A stretch of DNA of 64,000 nucleotides. It comes from Opacimonas sp002292215. GTDB taxonomy: Bacteria; Pseudomonadota; Gammaproteobacteria; Enterobacterales; Alteromonadaceae. The position numbers and the translations under genes were made by a program. The stretch covers positions 2,108,001 through 2,172,000 of the forward strand of contig OX044360.1 in NCBI GenBank assembly GCA_943846745.1, given 5' to 3'. The notes under the pieces are model-generated. The model searched no databases, was not told the origin of the DNA, and saw nothing but the letters and a program-made list of their open reading frames with translations. Below are positions 41,476 through 50,136 of the stretch, piece after piece. How positions within the stretch are numbered: position 1 is the first letter of the stretch; every line of letters begins with the position of its first letter.

Positions 41476-42579
41476 ATGCAAGTATTCTCATGGCAACGTG
41501 CCGTTTTAAAAGTAGGTAGTTCGTTGATTGCTCCAGGTGGCGCGAATGCGGGTTGCTCTGCTCAGTATTTGTTAGCGATTGCTAAATTTATTACCACTGC
41601 GTTAACCCAAGGCAAAGAAATCATAATTGTTTCTTCGGGCAGCGTCGCGGCTGGGCGAAGCTCGATGCCATTGAATCACCCGCCATCAATTGCAGAAAAA
41701 CAAGCTATGGCTGCAATTGGGCAAACGCAAATGATGCAAAACTGGGCGCGTTTTTTTGATCAGCCTTGTGCTCAAATATTACTAACGATGGATGATCTGC
41801 ATGATCGCCAGCGTTACGTTAATATCCAAAATACATTGCGCGAGTTGCTCCGTCATCATGCCATCCCAATTGTGAATGAAAATGATACGGTTGCCATTAA
41901 CGAACTTAAGGTCGGAGATAATGATAATTTAGCCGCGTATACGGCGTTAGTGGCGCAAGCCGATACCTGCATTATTTGCTCCGATATTGACGGTTTGTTT
42001 GATGCCGATCCTCGAAAAAACCCACAAGCCAAGCTGATTGATAGAGTTGAACGTATCACCCCTGACATTGAAGCCATGGCCGGTGGCGCCGGCAGTAGTG
42101 TCGGAACTGGCGGTATGCAAACCAAGATCCAAGCAGCGCAACGCTGCACCGCTTCTGGGATCCAGACATTGATCGTCAATGGCAAAGATCCTGAGGTGTT
42201 TTCGTTTTTAGCTGAAGGGCGCTGTAAAGGGACGTTATTCACAGCGCAAGATACCAGTAACACTGCACGTTCAGAGTGGCTTAAGCATACCTTAAAAAGT
42301 AAAGGACGTGTTCATATTGATTCGGGAGCCGCGCACGCACTGGTGAATCAAGGTGCATCATTATTACCGCGCGGGTTGGTTAGTGTCTCTGGCGATTTTC
42401 AACCAGGCGATGCCGTTGACGTGATGCATGATAATCTGCATATAGGCAAAGGCATTGCCTTGTTTTCCAGTCAAGAAATGCAACATATTAAAGGGCATCA
42501 TAGCGACCAAATTGAGCGCATATTAGGGTATACACCTGCAAATGTAGTGATCCATCGCGATAATTTAATTATTTTATAA
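41476..42579 (+). CDS. proB: Glutamate 5-kinase
   Basis: First enzyme of proline synthesis: phosphorylates glutamate with ATP. The amino-acid kinase domain begins AVLKVGSSLIAPGG and includes IVSSGSVAAG and NENDTVAINELKVGDNDNLA; a C-terminal PUA domain (GRVHIDSGAAHALVNQGASL) completes it. I choose ATG 41476 because GAAGA lies just upstream and the resulting 367 residues equal the E. coli length; the ATG at 41446 would add ten residues and has no ribosome-binding site. It forms an operon with proA (12-bp gap). ProB enzymes are feedback-inhibited by proline, and the binding region is conserved here by eye. Confidence 0.96.
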   Translation: MQVFSWQRAVLKVGSSLIAPGGANAGCSAQYLLAIAKFITTALTQGKEIIIVSSGSVAAGRSSMPLNHPPSIAEKQAMAAIGQTQMMQNWARFFDQPCAQILLTMDDLHDRQRYVNIQNTLRELLRHHAIPIVNENDTVAINELKVGDNDNLAAYTALVAQADTCIICSDIDGLFDADPRKNPQAKLIDRVERITPDIEAMAGGAGSSVGTGGMQTKIQAAQRCTASGIQTLIVNGKDPEVFSFLAEGRCKGTLFTAQDTSNTARSEWLKHTLKSKGRVHIDSGAAHALVNQGASLLPRGLVSVSGDFQPGDAVDVMHDNLHIGKGIALFSSQEMQHIKGHHSDQIERILGYTPANVVIHRDNLIIL

Positions 42580-42591
42580 AAGAGAAATAAC

Positions 42592-43851
42592 ATGACTTTT
42601 TGTATTACGACTGCCGCGCAACAAGCAAAAAAAGCCGCTGTAATTACGGCTAACTTATCAGCGGACAAAAAAAATAGGATATTACGTGATATTGCGACTT
42701 CGCTTCGCAACAATACAACAACGATTATGATAGCTAATGCACAAGATTTAGCAAATGCACAGGCCGAAAATATGGATGCAGCGATGCAAGATCGTTTAAT
42801 GCTCGATGCTGATCGTATCGAAGCGATTGCGGTTGCGGTGGAGCAAATTGCGGCTCAGCCTGAAGTCGTGGGTGCGATCAGTGAATTGCAAACCATGCCA
42901 AGTGGCATACAAGTCGGGCAAATGCGTATTCCTTTGGGTGTTATCGGGATGATTTATGAATCCCGACCGAATGTGACCATCGATGCTGCGGCGTTGTGCT
43001 TTAAAGCGGGCAATGCGGTTATTTTGCGTGGCGGCAAAGAAGCCTTACATTCCAACATGGCGTTAGCACAATGTCTGCACGAAGTGTTCGATGCAAATGG
43101 GATTGATCGTGCTGCGGTGACGGTGATACCTGATCCTGATCGTGCGATTATGAACACGATGCTAACGTTGCATGAATCCATTGATTTAATCATTCCTCGT
43201 GGTGGCGAAGGCTTGATCCGTTTTGTATCAACGCATAGCCAAATCCCAGTCATCCAACACTTTAAAGGGGTGTGTCATCTGTACATCGATGAATTTGCGG
43301 ATGCTGATAAAGCCATCGCGATTTTAGAAAATGGCAAAACTCAGCGCACGAGTGTGTGTAACTCATTAGAAACCGTGTTGATTCACCATGCAGTTGCGGC
43401 AACATTGTTACCGCGCATTGCCTTGATGTTTGCACAGCACCAAGTTAAGGTTCATGCGTGTCCCGAAAGCTTACCGTATTTTGCTGATTTACCTGATGTG
43501 CAACTTGCTACAGATGCCGATTGGGCAGCAGAATACTTAGCGATGGAAATAGCTGTGCGCGTAGTTGATAATTTTGATGCTGGCGTGGCACATATTCAAG
43601 CGTATAATTCAGGGCATACTGAGGTAATCGTTTCTGAAGACAAAGCCCATCAACAAGCTTTTTTGCAACAGATTAATTCTGCGGTGGTTATGGTCAATGC
43701 ATCATCTCGTTTTTCTGATGGCGGTGAATTAGGATTAGGCGCGGAGATTGGCATTTCAACATCTAAACTGCATGCTTATGGGCCTATGGGAGCACAGTCG
43801 TTAACCACGCAAAAATTTGTTGTGTTCGGTGACGGGCAGATCAGAACTTAA
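42592..43851 (+). CDS. proA: Glutamate-5-semialdehyde dehydrogenase (gamma-glutamyl phosphate reductase)
   Basis: A 419-residue enzyme, standard length, reducing gamma-glutamyl phosphate with NADPH to glutamate semialdehyde, which cyclises toward proline. Signatures: PLGVIGMIYESRPNVTIDAA, GNAVILRGGKEALHSN, IPRGGEGLIRFVS and the catalytic cysteine in GKTQRTSVCNSLETVL (about residue 256). It follows proB by 12 bp with a GAGAAATAAC ribosome-binding site. The next gene (EamA) starts one base after its stop, so a longer transcript is likely. Confidence 0.97.
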   Translation: MTFCITTAAQQAKKAAVITANLSADKKNRILRDIATSLRNNTTTIMIANAQDLANAQAENMDAAMQDRLMLDADRIEAIAVAVEQIAAQPEVVGAISELQTMPSGIQVGQMRIPLGVIGMIYESRPNVTIDAAALCFKAGNAVILRGGKEALHSNMALAQCLHEVFDANGIDRAAVTVIPDPDRAIMNTMLTLHESIDLIIPRGGEGLIRFVSTHSQIPVIQHFKGVCHLYIDEFADADKAIAILENGKTQRTSVCNSLETVLIHHAVAATLLPRIALMFAQHQVKVHACPESLPYFADLPDVQLATDADWAAEYLAMEIAVRVVDNFDAGVAHIQAYNSGHTEVIVSEDKAHQQAFLQQINSAVVMVNASSRFSDGGELGLGAEIGISTSKLHAYGPMGAQSLTTQKFVVFGDGQIRT

Positions 43852-43852
43852 G

Positions 43853-44755
43853 ATGCCTAATGCTGTTTATTTTGTCCTATGCACCCTGATCTGGGGAACG
43901 ACGTGGTTTGCTATCAACTTTCAACTGGATGTTATTAATCCGACCTATTCTGTTGGCATTCGCTTTTTTATCGCTGCCGTATGTTTAGGTTTGATTGTCC
44001 TATTTAAAGGCTATCCACTAAAATTTTCATGGCGTATCCATCGGGCATTTCTTGCTGGTGGTTTGTTTTTATATGCTTTGGATTATACATTTTTGTATGC
44101 GGCACAGCAGCACATCGTCAGTGCTTTATTGGCATTGATGAGTTCTAGTGTCGTGTATTTTAATGTGGTTTTACGGCGTGTCTTGCTTGGTAAGCCGATT
44201 CGCTTTGATGTCCTGGTTGGCGCAACTTTAGGCTTTGTTGGCATTGCAGCGATTTTTGTTCCAGAGCTCAAAGGCATGGAACAACAAAGCTATGTCATGC
44301 TTGGGATCTTGTTTGCGTTAGGTTCGTTTACCAGTGCATCAGTCGGCAATATTGTATCCGAAAAGACCCTCGAAACAGTACCTGTGGTCAGTTTTAACTT
44401 TTATACTATGCTATACGGTAGCGGATTAATCGGACTGGGCTTGCTCGTATCGCAAACTCCGCTAGTCTTACCTTCTGCTCCTTCATTTTATATCGCGTTA
44501 TGTTATTTAGCCGTCTTTGGCTCAGTCATTGCGTTTGGTTGTTACATGAAATTAGTCCAACAAATGGGGTCTGATCGGGCGGCGTATGTGGTGCTAATTT
44601 ATCCGCTTGTTGCACTTATCGTATCTACGATATTTGAAGATTATCAATGGTCAATGCTATCTGCGGTTGGGGTATTGTTGATTTTATTGGGTAATGCGTG
44701 CGCGATGGGCAAACTGCCGTTGCAGCGCATTAGTCCAATATTTGCTACTAAATAA
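43853..44755 (+). CDS. EamA/DMT superfamily transporter
   Basis: A 300-residue inner-membrane protein with ten predicted helices in two five-helix EamA repeats. The start MPNAVYFVLCTLIWGTTWFA is typical of the family, as are ALDYTFLYAAQQHIVSALLA and the second-repeat YVVLIYPLVALIVSTIFEDY. Members export amino acids or other metabolites; the substrate is unknown. ATG 43853 is one base past the proA stop, so I reject the upstream frame extension into proA. Sitting behind proBA it might export an amino acid or osmolyte, but this is only suggestive. Confidence 0.87.
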   Translation: MPNAVYFVLCTLIWGTTWFAINFQLDVINPTYSVGIRFFIAAVCLGLIVLFKGYPLKFSWRIHRAFLAGGLFLYALDYTFLYAAQQHIVSALLALMSSSVVYFNVVLRRVLLGKPIRFDVLVGATLGFVGIAAIFVPELKGMEQQSYVMLGILFALGSFTSASVGNIVSEKTLETVPVVSFNFYTMLYGSGLIGLGLLVSQTPLVLPSAPSFYIALCYLAVFGSVIAFGCYMKLVQQMGSDRAAYVVLIYPLVALIVSTIFEDYQWSMLSAVGVLLILLGNACAMGKLPLQRISPIFATK

Positions 44756-44776
44756 AAATAATAAAAGGAAATGACA

Positions 44777-45355
44777 ATGCCAGAGATAAAACGTTTACTG
44801 GATAACAATATCAAATGGGCCGATGAGACGATGGCGCGTGATCCTGAGTTTTTTGATACCTTATCCCAACAGCAATCGCCTATTTATTTATGGATTGGGT
44901 GTTCTGATTCACGCGTCCCAGCCAATCAAATTGTAGATTTATTGCCCGGTGATATTTTTGTTCATCGCAATGTGGCTAATTTAGTGGTGCATACTGATTT
45001 TAACTGCTTGTCGGTATTACAATATGCGGTGGACGTGCTTAAGGTAAAACATGTGATAGTGTGTGGTCATTATGGCTGTGGTGGCATTGATGCAGCTTTG
45101 ACGAATGAGCCTCTGGGCTTGATAGATAACTGGTTAGGGCATATTAAGGATATTGCTGCATTTCACGATGATGAATTAGGTGGTTTGGTCGGTGAAGCCA
45201 AAGCTGCTCGCTTATGTGAACTCAATGTTCTCACACAAGCTGATAATGTCTCCAAGTCGTCGATTGTCAAAGATGCACTCGCTCGAGGGCAAGATTTAAA
45301 AGTACACAGTTGGATCTATAGTTTACGTAATGGCAAGATCAAAGACCTAGCCTAA
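44777..45355 (+). CDS. can: Beta-class carbonic anhydrase
   Basis: A 192-residue zinc enzyme interconverting CO2 and bicarbonate. The ligands are present in order: Cys and Asp in WIGCSDSRVPANQ (about residue 42-44), His and Cys in VCGHYGCGGIDA (about residue 98-101). The N-terminus MPEIKRLLDNNIKWAD and overall length match the E. coli Can group. Two ATGs lie close together at 44771 and 44777; AAGGA is well spaced (seven bases) only for the second. The gene is 21 bp downstream of the EamA gene and 53 bp before the Bcr/CflA transporter gene. Confidence 0.95.
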   Translation: MPEIKRLLDNNIKWADETMARDPEFFDTLSQQQSPIYLWIGCSDSRVPANQIVDLLPGDIFVHRNVANLVVHTDFNCLSVLQYAVDVLKVKHVIVCGHYGCGGIDAALTNEPLGLIDNWLGHIKDIAAFHDDELGGLVGEAKAARLCELNVLTQADNVSKSSIVKDALARGQDLKVHSWIYSLRNGKIKDLA

Positions 45356-45408
45356 GTGCAGACAACTGCGTATCCTTGCGCGGTCTAACTCAATCAAAAT
45401 AGAAAATT

Positions 45409-46656
45409 ATGACTTTACCTACTGACGACTACACCGTTCATGCAAAACCGACTTTACCTATGGTTGAATTTATCGCCTTGATGGCAATGCTAACCTCGTT
45501 GGTGGCATTGTGCATTGATGCAATTTTGCCGGCGTTATCGATTATTGGTGATGAACTAAATAGTAGTGGCTCACAACAAAATCATTTTTTAGTGAGTATT
45601 TTCTTTGTGGGTATGGCATTTGGTCAGCTCTTTTTTGGTCCATTTGCCGATTCCAAAGGTCGTCGCGCTAGTATCTTATTAGGGCTCGCCATTTTTAGTA
45701 TTGGCACAATAATCTGCATGCTAGCAACGAATATGGAAATGATGCTGTTTGGTCGATTCGTACAGGCATTTGGCGTGTCAGGACCGCGGATCTCCGCGAT
45801 GGCTATTATCAGAGATATCTATGTGGGTGATCAGATGGCAAAAGTCATGTCATTTATCATGATGGTGTTTGTATTAGTGCCTATGTTGGCACCGGTTATC
45901 GGGCAGCTGATCATGCAATTTGCCGGTTGGTGGTATATTTTAGTTGGATTTTTAGTGATGGGTGCTTTGACTGGCATCTGGTTTATGCTGCGCCAACCCG
46001 AAACATTAACTAAAGATGTACGTCAGCCTTTTTCGTTATCGCAAACCCGTGAGTCTGCGCTGTATATTTTAACGCATCGTCAAGTTATGGCGTATATCGT
46101 GTTGACGGGTTGTATCTTTGGTGGATTTTTGGCGTACATTAGCGCCTCACAAACCGTTTTTCAAGAAATGTATAATATGGGTGAATGGTTCCCTTATATC
46201 TTTGCGACATTAGCTTTCTCCATTGGGGTTGCCTCTTTTATTAATTCACAATTGGTCGAAAAATTTGGCATGTTACGTTTGTGTCATATTGCCTTACATG
46301 GACACATATTAACGTCCTTTGGATTATTAATAATGACTTTATATTATTCTGGATTACCTCCTGTTGGCATGTTCATTGGCGGATTATTTGTTGATTTCTT
46401 TTTTGTTGGAATTTTATTTGGCAACATGAATTCACTTGCGATGCAACCGCTTGGACAAGTCGCCGGTATAGGCGCGGCGTTAATAGGTGCGATTAGTTCC
46501 GCTATTGCGGTGCCTATTGCACTATTTATCGATAGTTACTTAAACGGAACAATCACGCCAATTATTATTGGATTTAGTTTTTTTGGTGTGGTGAGTTTGA
46601 TGTTATTTCAATTTGCGGGTAAGTCAGCAAAATCCATAACACCCTCTAATATCTAA
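45409..46656 (+). CDS. Bcr/CflA family multidrug efflux MFS transporter
   Basis: A 415-residue, twelve-helix major facilitator protein. Family marks are DAILPALSIIGDELN in helix 1 and its loop, FGQLFFGPFADSKGRRASIL (the loop 2-3 MFS motif) and RFVQAFGVSGPRISAMAIIRD, the Bcr/CflA drug:proton antiporter motif in helix 5. It would export drugs or metabolites with a proton gradient; known members pump bicyclomycin, sulfonamides or cysteine. No regulator lies beside it. Confidence 0.9.
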   Translation: MTLPTDDYTVHAKPTLPMVEFIALMAMLTSLVALCIDAILPALSIIGDELNSSGSQQNHFLVSIFFVGMAFGQLFFGPFADSKGRRASILLGLAIFSIGTIICMLATNMEMMLFGRFVQAFGVSGPRISAMAIIRDIYVGDQMAKVMSFIMMVFVLVPMLAPVIGQLIMQFAGWWYILVGFLVMGALTGIWFMLRQPETLTKDVRQPFSLSQTRESALYILTHRQVMAYIVLTGCIFGGFLAYISASQTVFQEMYNMGEWFPYIFATLAFSIGVASFINSQLVEKFGMLRLCHIALHGHILTSFGLLIMTLYYSGLPPVGMFIGGLFVDFFFVGILFGNMNSLAMQPLGQVAGIGAALIGAISSAIAVPIALFIDSYLNGTITPIIIGFSFFGVVSLMLFQFAGKSAKSITPSNI

Positions 46657-46682
46657 ATACGCATTTATTTTTGGGGCGTAGA

Positions 46683-47024
46683 CTAAGAAACTTTTCCTAA
46701 TTGAACAACCGGCTTAACTTGGCTGCTTTGAATGATCTCAATTTTACGAGGGCTACGATCACCATTTTTGATTTTGTCATAACAAGCGTGTTGAACTTCC
46801 ATTTTTTGGCAAAATTTATAAAAGGTTAAAAAGTCTTTTCTATTGAAATCATCGCCGTCACGAGTCATTTGTGAATCAATATACAGATCACTACCATTGA
46901 TTGTCATGGAAGCACATGATGTGTATGGGTCACCATAATTTTGTACTTTTAAAGCACGTACCATTTTGACTTCAAAAACCCATTCTCCGATCCGGGTATA
47001 GCGTGAAATTTCATTTGTGTTCAT
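46683..47024 (-). CDS. Hypothetical protein (113 residues)
   Basis: Open frame with a plausible ribosome-binding site (AAGGAAT about eight bases before the ATG). The product is soluble and mixed in character: MNTNEISRYTRIGEWVFEVK, a middle with YTSCASMTINGSDLYIDSQM and a basic C-terminal third (NGDRSPRKIEIIQSS). It has three cysteines and no signal peptide or membrane segment. I do not recognise a family. Coding potential is supported by the good start and normal amino-acid composition. Located alone between the transporter gene and the ilvC 3' region. Confidence 0.6.
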   Translation of the reverse strand: MNTNEISRYTRIGEWVFEVKMVRALKVQNYGDPYTSCASMTINGSDLYIDSQMTRDGDDFNRKDFLTFYKFCQKMEVQHACYDKIKNGDRSPRKIEIIQSSQVKPVVQLGKVS

Positions 47025-47451
47025 ATGTACATTCCTTTAAAAAATGGATTGAGTTAGTGGAATAGAGAAAGTACTGTTAAAAGCGTTAACCTGCTTTAAG
47101 CTGAATTAACTGTTGCTTCAAGCAGGTTACAAGGGTACTAGTACCACACTTTACTCAACTCAAAACATATAATGCACTTTATATGCCATATATTTTATGC
47201 AATAAAATCAACAGGTTATTTTCAACGGTTACTTCATGGTGTTGCTATTTAGCGACACAGTTTATATTGATGGGATTTACGGGGGGGCTAAGCTAGATAT
47301 TCAGTGATCTCTAACCTAAAGTGTCGTTATTAACTTACAAAATTGCGTATTTTTGGGGGTAAGTAACGTTATAGCAGCGTTGCAAATTGGCAACACTCGT
47401 ATTATGGAGTCGGAGAGTAATGTTCACCCAGATAAAACAAAGGGCTAAAAC
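47025..47451. other. Intergenic region between hypothetical gene and ilvC
   Basis: No gene found. A 13-base inverted repeat with one mismatch (AACCTGCTTTAAG at 47088-47100 and CTTCAAGCAGGTT at 47116-47128) lies about 65-105 bp upstream of the hypothetical gene and could be a regulatory or terminator hairpin. A GGGGGGG run occurs at 47282-47288. The remainder is AT-rich with no assignable signals. Confidence 0.4.
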
Positions 47452-47477
47452 GAAAAAACCCGGCCAAATTGGCCGGG
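47452..47477 (-). terminator. Rho-independent terminator of ilvC
   Basis: Minus-strand reading: CCCGGCCAA then TTGGCCGGG (arms 47477-47469 and 47467-47459, one base between them) followed by a T run (forward A run at 47453-47458). GC-rich stem plus T tract is a textbook intrinsic terminator about 80-95 bp after the ilvC stop. Confidence 0.88.
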
Positions 47478-47521
47478 CAAAAGGGCTTTAAAGTAAAGCA
47501 CCTAACGACAGAAGGTCATCT

Positions 47522-47539
47522 CGTTGTGCTAGCACAACG
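47522..47539. repeat. 18-bp perfect palindrome after ilvC
   Basis: CGTTGTGCTAGCACAACG reads identically on both strands and lies 15 bp after the ilvC stop codon. It could be a protein-binding site or an RNA hairpin before the terminator. Confidence 0.6.
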
Positions 47540-47553
47540 CGATATAATCTGTT

Positions 47554-49038
47554 TTAGTTGGTTTCGATAATTGCTTGCATGTCAGTCATATACCCACGCA
47601 ATTCTTCACCAACCCACTCAACACCGTGCTCACGGATCGCTTTGTTCACTTCAACTAAACGCATGTTATCAACGGCATTTGAAGCATTCGTTAATCCACC
47701 ACCAATGTATTCACTCGTCATTTTAGGCATAATGTGTTCAGCAATTAATGGAATTGCTGCATGAGCGAATAAGTAGTTACCGTATTCAGCAGTATCAGAA
47801 ATAACAACGTTCATTTCATATAAACGCTTACGTGCAATCGTGTTTGAAATTAATGGTGTCTCATGAAGTGACTCATAATATGCTGACTCTGGTAAAATTC
47901 CAGCTTCAACCATGACATCGAACGCAAGTTCAACACCGGCTTTAATTGCCGCAACTAAGAGTATACCTTTATCGAAAAACTCTTGGTCGTCAATGGTACC
48001 TTCGTATACTGGGGCATTTTCAAAACCAGATGAACGCGTTTCTTCACGCCACTTTAATAAGTTTGCATCATCGTTGCTCCAATCGATCATCATTGTTCTA
48101 GAGAATTCACCGCTGATGATGTCATCTTGATGTTTTTCGAATAAAGGACGTAGCAACTCAGTCAATTCAACCGATAGGTCATAAGCTTTAATTTTGCCTG
48201 GATTAGATAAACGATCCATCATGTTCGTAACACCACCGATCTTAAGTGCTTCAGTGATCGCTTCTAGGCCGTATTGAATCAATGCGCCGGCGTATGCTGG
48301 ATCAACACCGTCTGCGACCATTTTATCATAAGCAAGGATGGCCATAGTTTGTTGCATACCACATAGGATAGTTTGCTCACCCATTAAGTCAGACTTAACT
48401 TCAGCAACAAAAGATGATTCAAGCACACCTGCACGATCACCACCGGTTGCAGATGCTAATGCTTTAGCAATATCCCAACCTTGGTCTAATGGATCATTTT
48501 CAGGGTGAACAGCAATTAAGGTAGGGACACCAAAACCACGTTTGTATTCTTCACGGACTTCAGTACCTGGGCATTTTGGTGCACACATGACAACCGTAAT
48601 GTCTTCACGAATCTGTTGCCCTTCTTCAACGATATTAAAACCGTGAGAATAAGATAATGTTGCGTTTTGCTTCATTAATGGCATAACAGCTTCAACAACT
48701 GATGCATGTTGCTTATCAGGGGTAAGGTTATACACGATATCAGCAGTAGGAATTAAGTCCTGGTAAGTGCCAACAACGAAACCATTATCAGACGCACGTT
48801 GGAAAGATTCACGTTTTTCATCGATAGCCGCTTGACGTAATGCATATGATACGTCTAGGCCTGAGTCACGCATGTTTAAGCCTTGGTTTAGGCCTTGGGC
48901 ACCACAACCAACAATGACAATTTTTTTGCCTTTGAGAAAATCACAACCTGTTGCGAATTCACTTCTGTCCATAAAACGGCATTGACCAAGTTGATCAAGC
49001 TGTACGCGTAAAGGTAAGGTATTAAAATAATTTGCCAT
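47554..49038 (-). CDS. ilvC: Ketol-acid reductoisomerase (class II)
   Basis: A 494-residue enzyme of the long, two-domain (class II) type found in enterobacteria and relatives. It isomerises and reduces acetolactate or acetohydroxybutyrate with NADPH and Mg2+ in branched-chain amino-acid synthesis. The NADPH fold is VGCGAQGLNQGLNMRDSG; the first residues MANYFNTLPLRVQLDQLGQC match E. coli IlvC, fixing the start at 49038 with GAGAAG upstream; the in-frame ATG at 49059 is rejected. Divergent ilvY next door is the expected activator. A clear terminator follows. Confidence 0.97.
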   Translation of the reverse strand: MANYFNTLPLRVQLDQLGQCRFMDRSEFATGCDFLKGKKIVIVGCGAQGLNQGLNMRDSGLDVSYALRQAAIDEKRESFQRASDNGFVVGTYQDLIPTADIVYNLTPDKQHASVVEAVMPLMKQNATLSYSHGFNIVEEGQQIREDITVVMCAPKCPGTEVREEYKRGFGVPTLIAVHPENDPLDQGWDIAKALASATGGDRAGVLESSFVAEVKSDLMGEQTILCGMQQTMAILAYDKMVADGVDPAYAGALIQYGLEAITEALKIGGVTNMMDRLSNPGKIKAYDLSVELTELLRPLFEKHQDDIISGEFSRTMMIDWSNDDANLLKWREETRSSGFENAPVYEGTIDDQEFFDKGILLVAAIKAGVELAFDVMVEAGILPESAYYESLHETPLISNTIARKRLYEMNVVISDTAEYGNYLFAHAAIPLIAEHIMPKMTSEYIGGGLTNASNAVDNMRLVEVNKAIREHGVEWVGEELRGYMTDMQAIIETN

Positions 49039-49197
49039 TGTCTTCTCTATAAGTTTCAAGCTAATAAATGTTCGCTCAGAATTACATACAAGCCAGTTTT
49101 CTCATTGCATGTAATTAATTTGGGTAATCAGTGACGATTGATGATTAATATAGTGCAAGATTAATGTATTGAAAAATGATATATTTGCAAAACTATA

Positions 49198-49212
49198 TTG
49201 CAGTATATGCAA
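49198..49212. promoter_or_regulatory. Candidate IlvY operator in the ilvC-ilvY divergent region
   Basis: TTGCAGTATATGCAA is an inverted repeat with TTGC/GCAA arms, the half-site pattern known for IlvY binding. It lies 24 bp before the ilvY start and about 160 bp from ilvC. A further TTGCA occurs 14 bp upstream (TTTGCAAAAC at 49184-49193), so tandem sites are possible. Confidence 0.55.
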
Positions 49213-49235
49213 TAACCATATTTGGTAAGGGGTTG

Positions 49236-50099
49236 ATGACTTCCGTGGATATTAAAAGTTTAGCAATGTTCAATCATTTAGCGCAATCGTTACATTTTGG
49301 TCAAACGGCACAAGCGATGTTTATTACCCCTTCAACGCTGAGTCGTGCCATTCAACGTTTAGAACAATCCGTTGGCACGCGTTTGTTTGAGAGAAATAAT
49401 CGAGAAGTGTCGCTAACTCAAAGTGGTCGATTATTTTTAACCTTTAGCACTGAGACGCTCGCAAATTGGCAGACACTGCAATCTGATTTAGCTCAACAAG
49501 AACAACAGCTGAATGGTGAATTAAGCGTATATTGTTCGGTTACTGCAGCACACTCTCATTTGCCGGCAATGCTGAATAGCTATCGGGCACTACATCCCCA
49601 GGTGGATATTAAATTAGTGACGGGCGATCCGGCGCTCTCGATAAATAAAGTATTAGAAGGTCAAGCAGATGTGGCGATCTCTATTCAAACCCCGCAAATG
49701 CATCATGATATTAAATTCAAAGCGATTGATACGGTACCGTTAGTCTTAATAGTGCCAAAAAGCCTAGGGATCACGCGCCTTAAGCAGATCAAGTGGAGCC
49801 AGCATCAAATCATTATGCCAGAAAGCGGGCCGTCAAAGCGCATCGTTCATCACTGGTTTGCAGAGCATAGCATTCGACCCAAGGTATATGCCTCTGTTGG
49901 GGGCAATGAAGCCATTGTCAGTATGGTCGCGCTAGGCTTTGGCATTGGTATTGTCCCGACAATTGTATTAAATAGTTCATCTTTATTGAATCAAGTGACC
50001 GCTATTACCATTGATGACATTGAATCATACCAAATAGGTTTGTGTTGCCTGAAAGCCAATCAGCATGAACCTAAAATCCAAGCCATGTTTGATTTGTAA
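49236..50099 (+). CDS. ilvY: LysR-type regulator of ilvC
   Basis: A 287-residue LysR family regulator. The N-terminal helix-turn-helix is MFITPSTLSRAIQRLEQSVG with TRLFERNNREVSLTQSG; the rest is the inducer-binding domain. IlvY senses acetolactate/acetohydroxybutyrate and activates ilvC while repressing itself. Similarity to E. coli IlvY at HFGQTAQAMFITPSTLSR and the divergent position next to ilvC support the call. I start it at ATG 49236 (MTSVDIKSL) because AAGGGG lies just upstream and the length then matches the family; the frame extends to an ATG at 49176, but this would run through the candidate operator. Confidence 0.93.
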   Translation: MTSVDIKSLAMFNHLAQSLHFGQTAQAMFITPSTLSRAIQRLEQSVGTRLFERNNREVSLTQSGRLFLTFSTETLANWQTLQSDLAQQEQQLNGELSVYCSVTAAHSHLPAMLNSYRALHPQVDIKLVTGDPALSINKVLEGQADVAISIQTPQMHHDIKFKAIDTVPLVLIVPKSLGITRLKQIKWSQHQIIMPESGPSKRIVHHWFAEHSIRPKVYASVGGNEAIVSMVALGFGIGIVPTIVLNSSSLLNQVTAITIDDIESYQIGLCCLKANQHEPKIQAMFDL

Positions 50100-50136
50100 G
50101 GCGCTATTAGATAAGTCGTGCAGAGCAAGTAACACC

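Noticed and set aside
43817..43852. Upstream in-frame start for the EamA transporter inside proA
   Set aside because: ATG 43853 begins exactly at the conserved N-terminus of the family.
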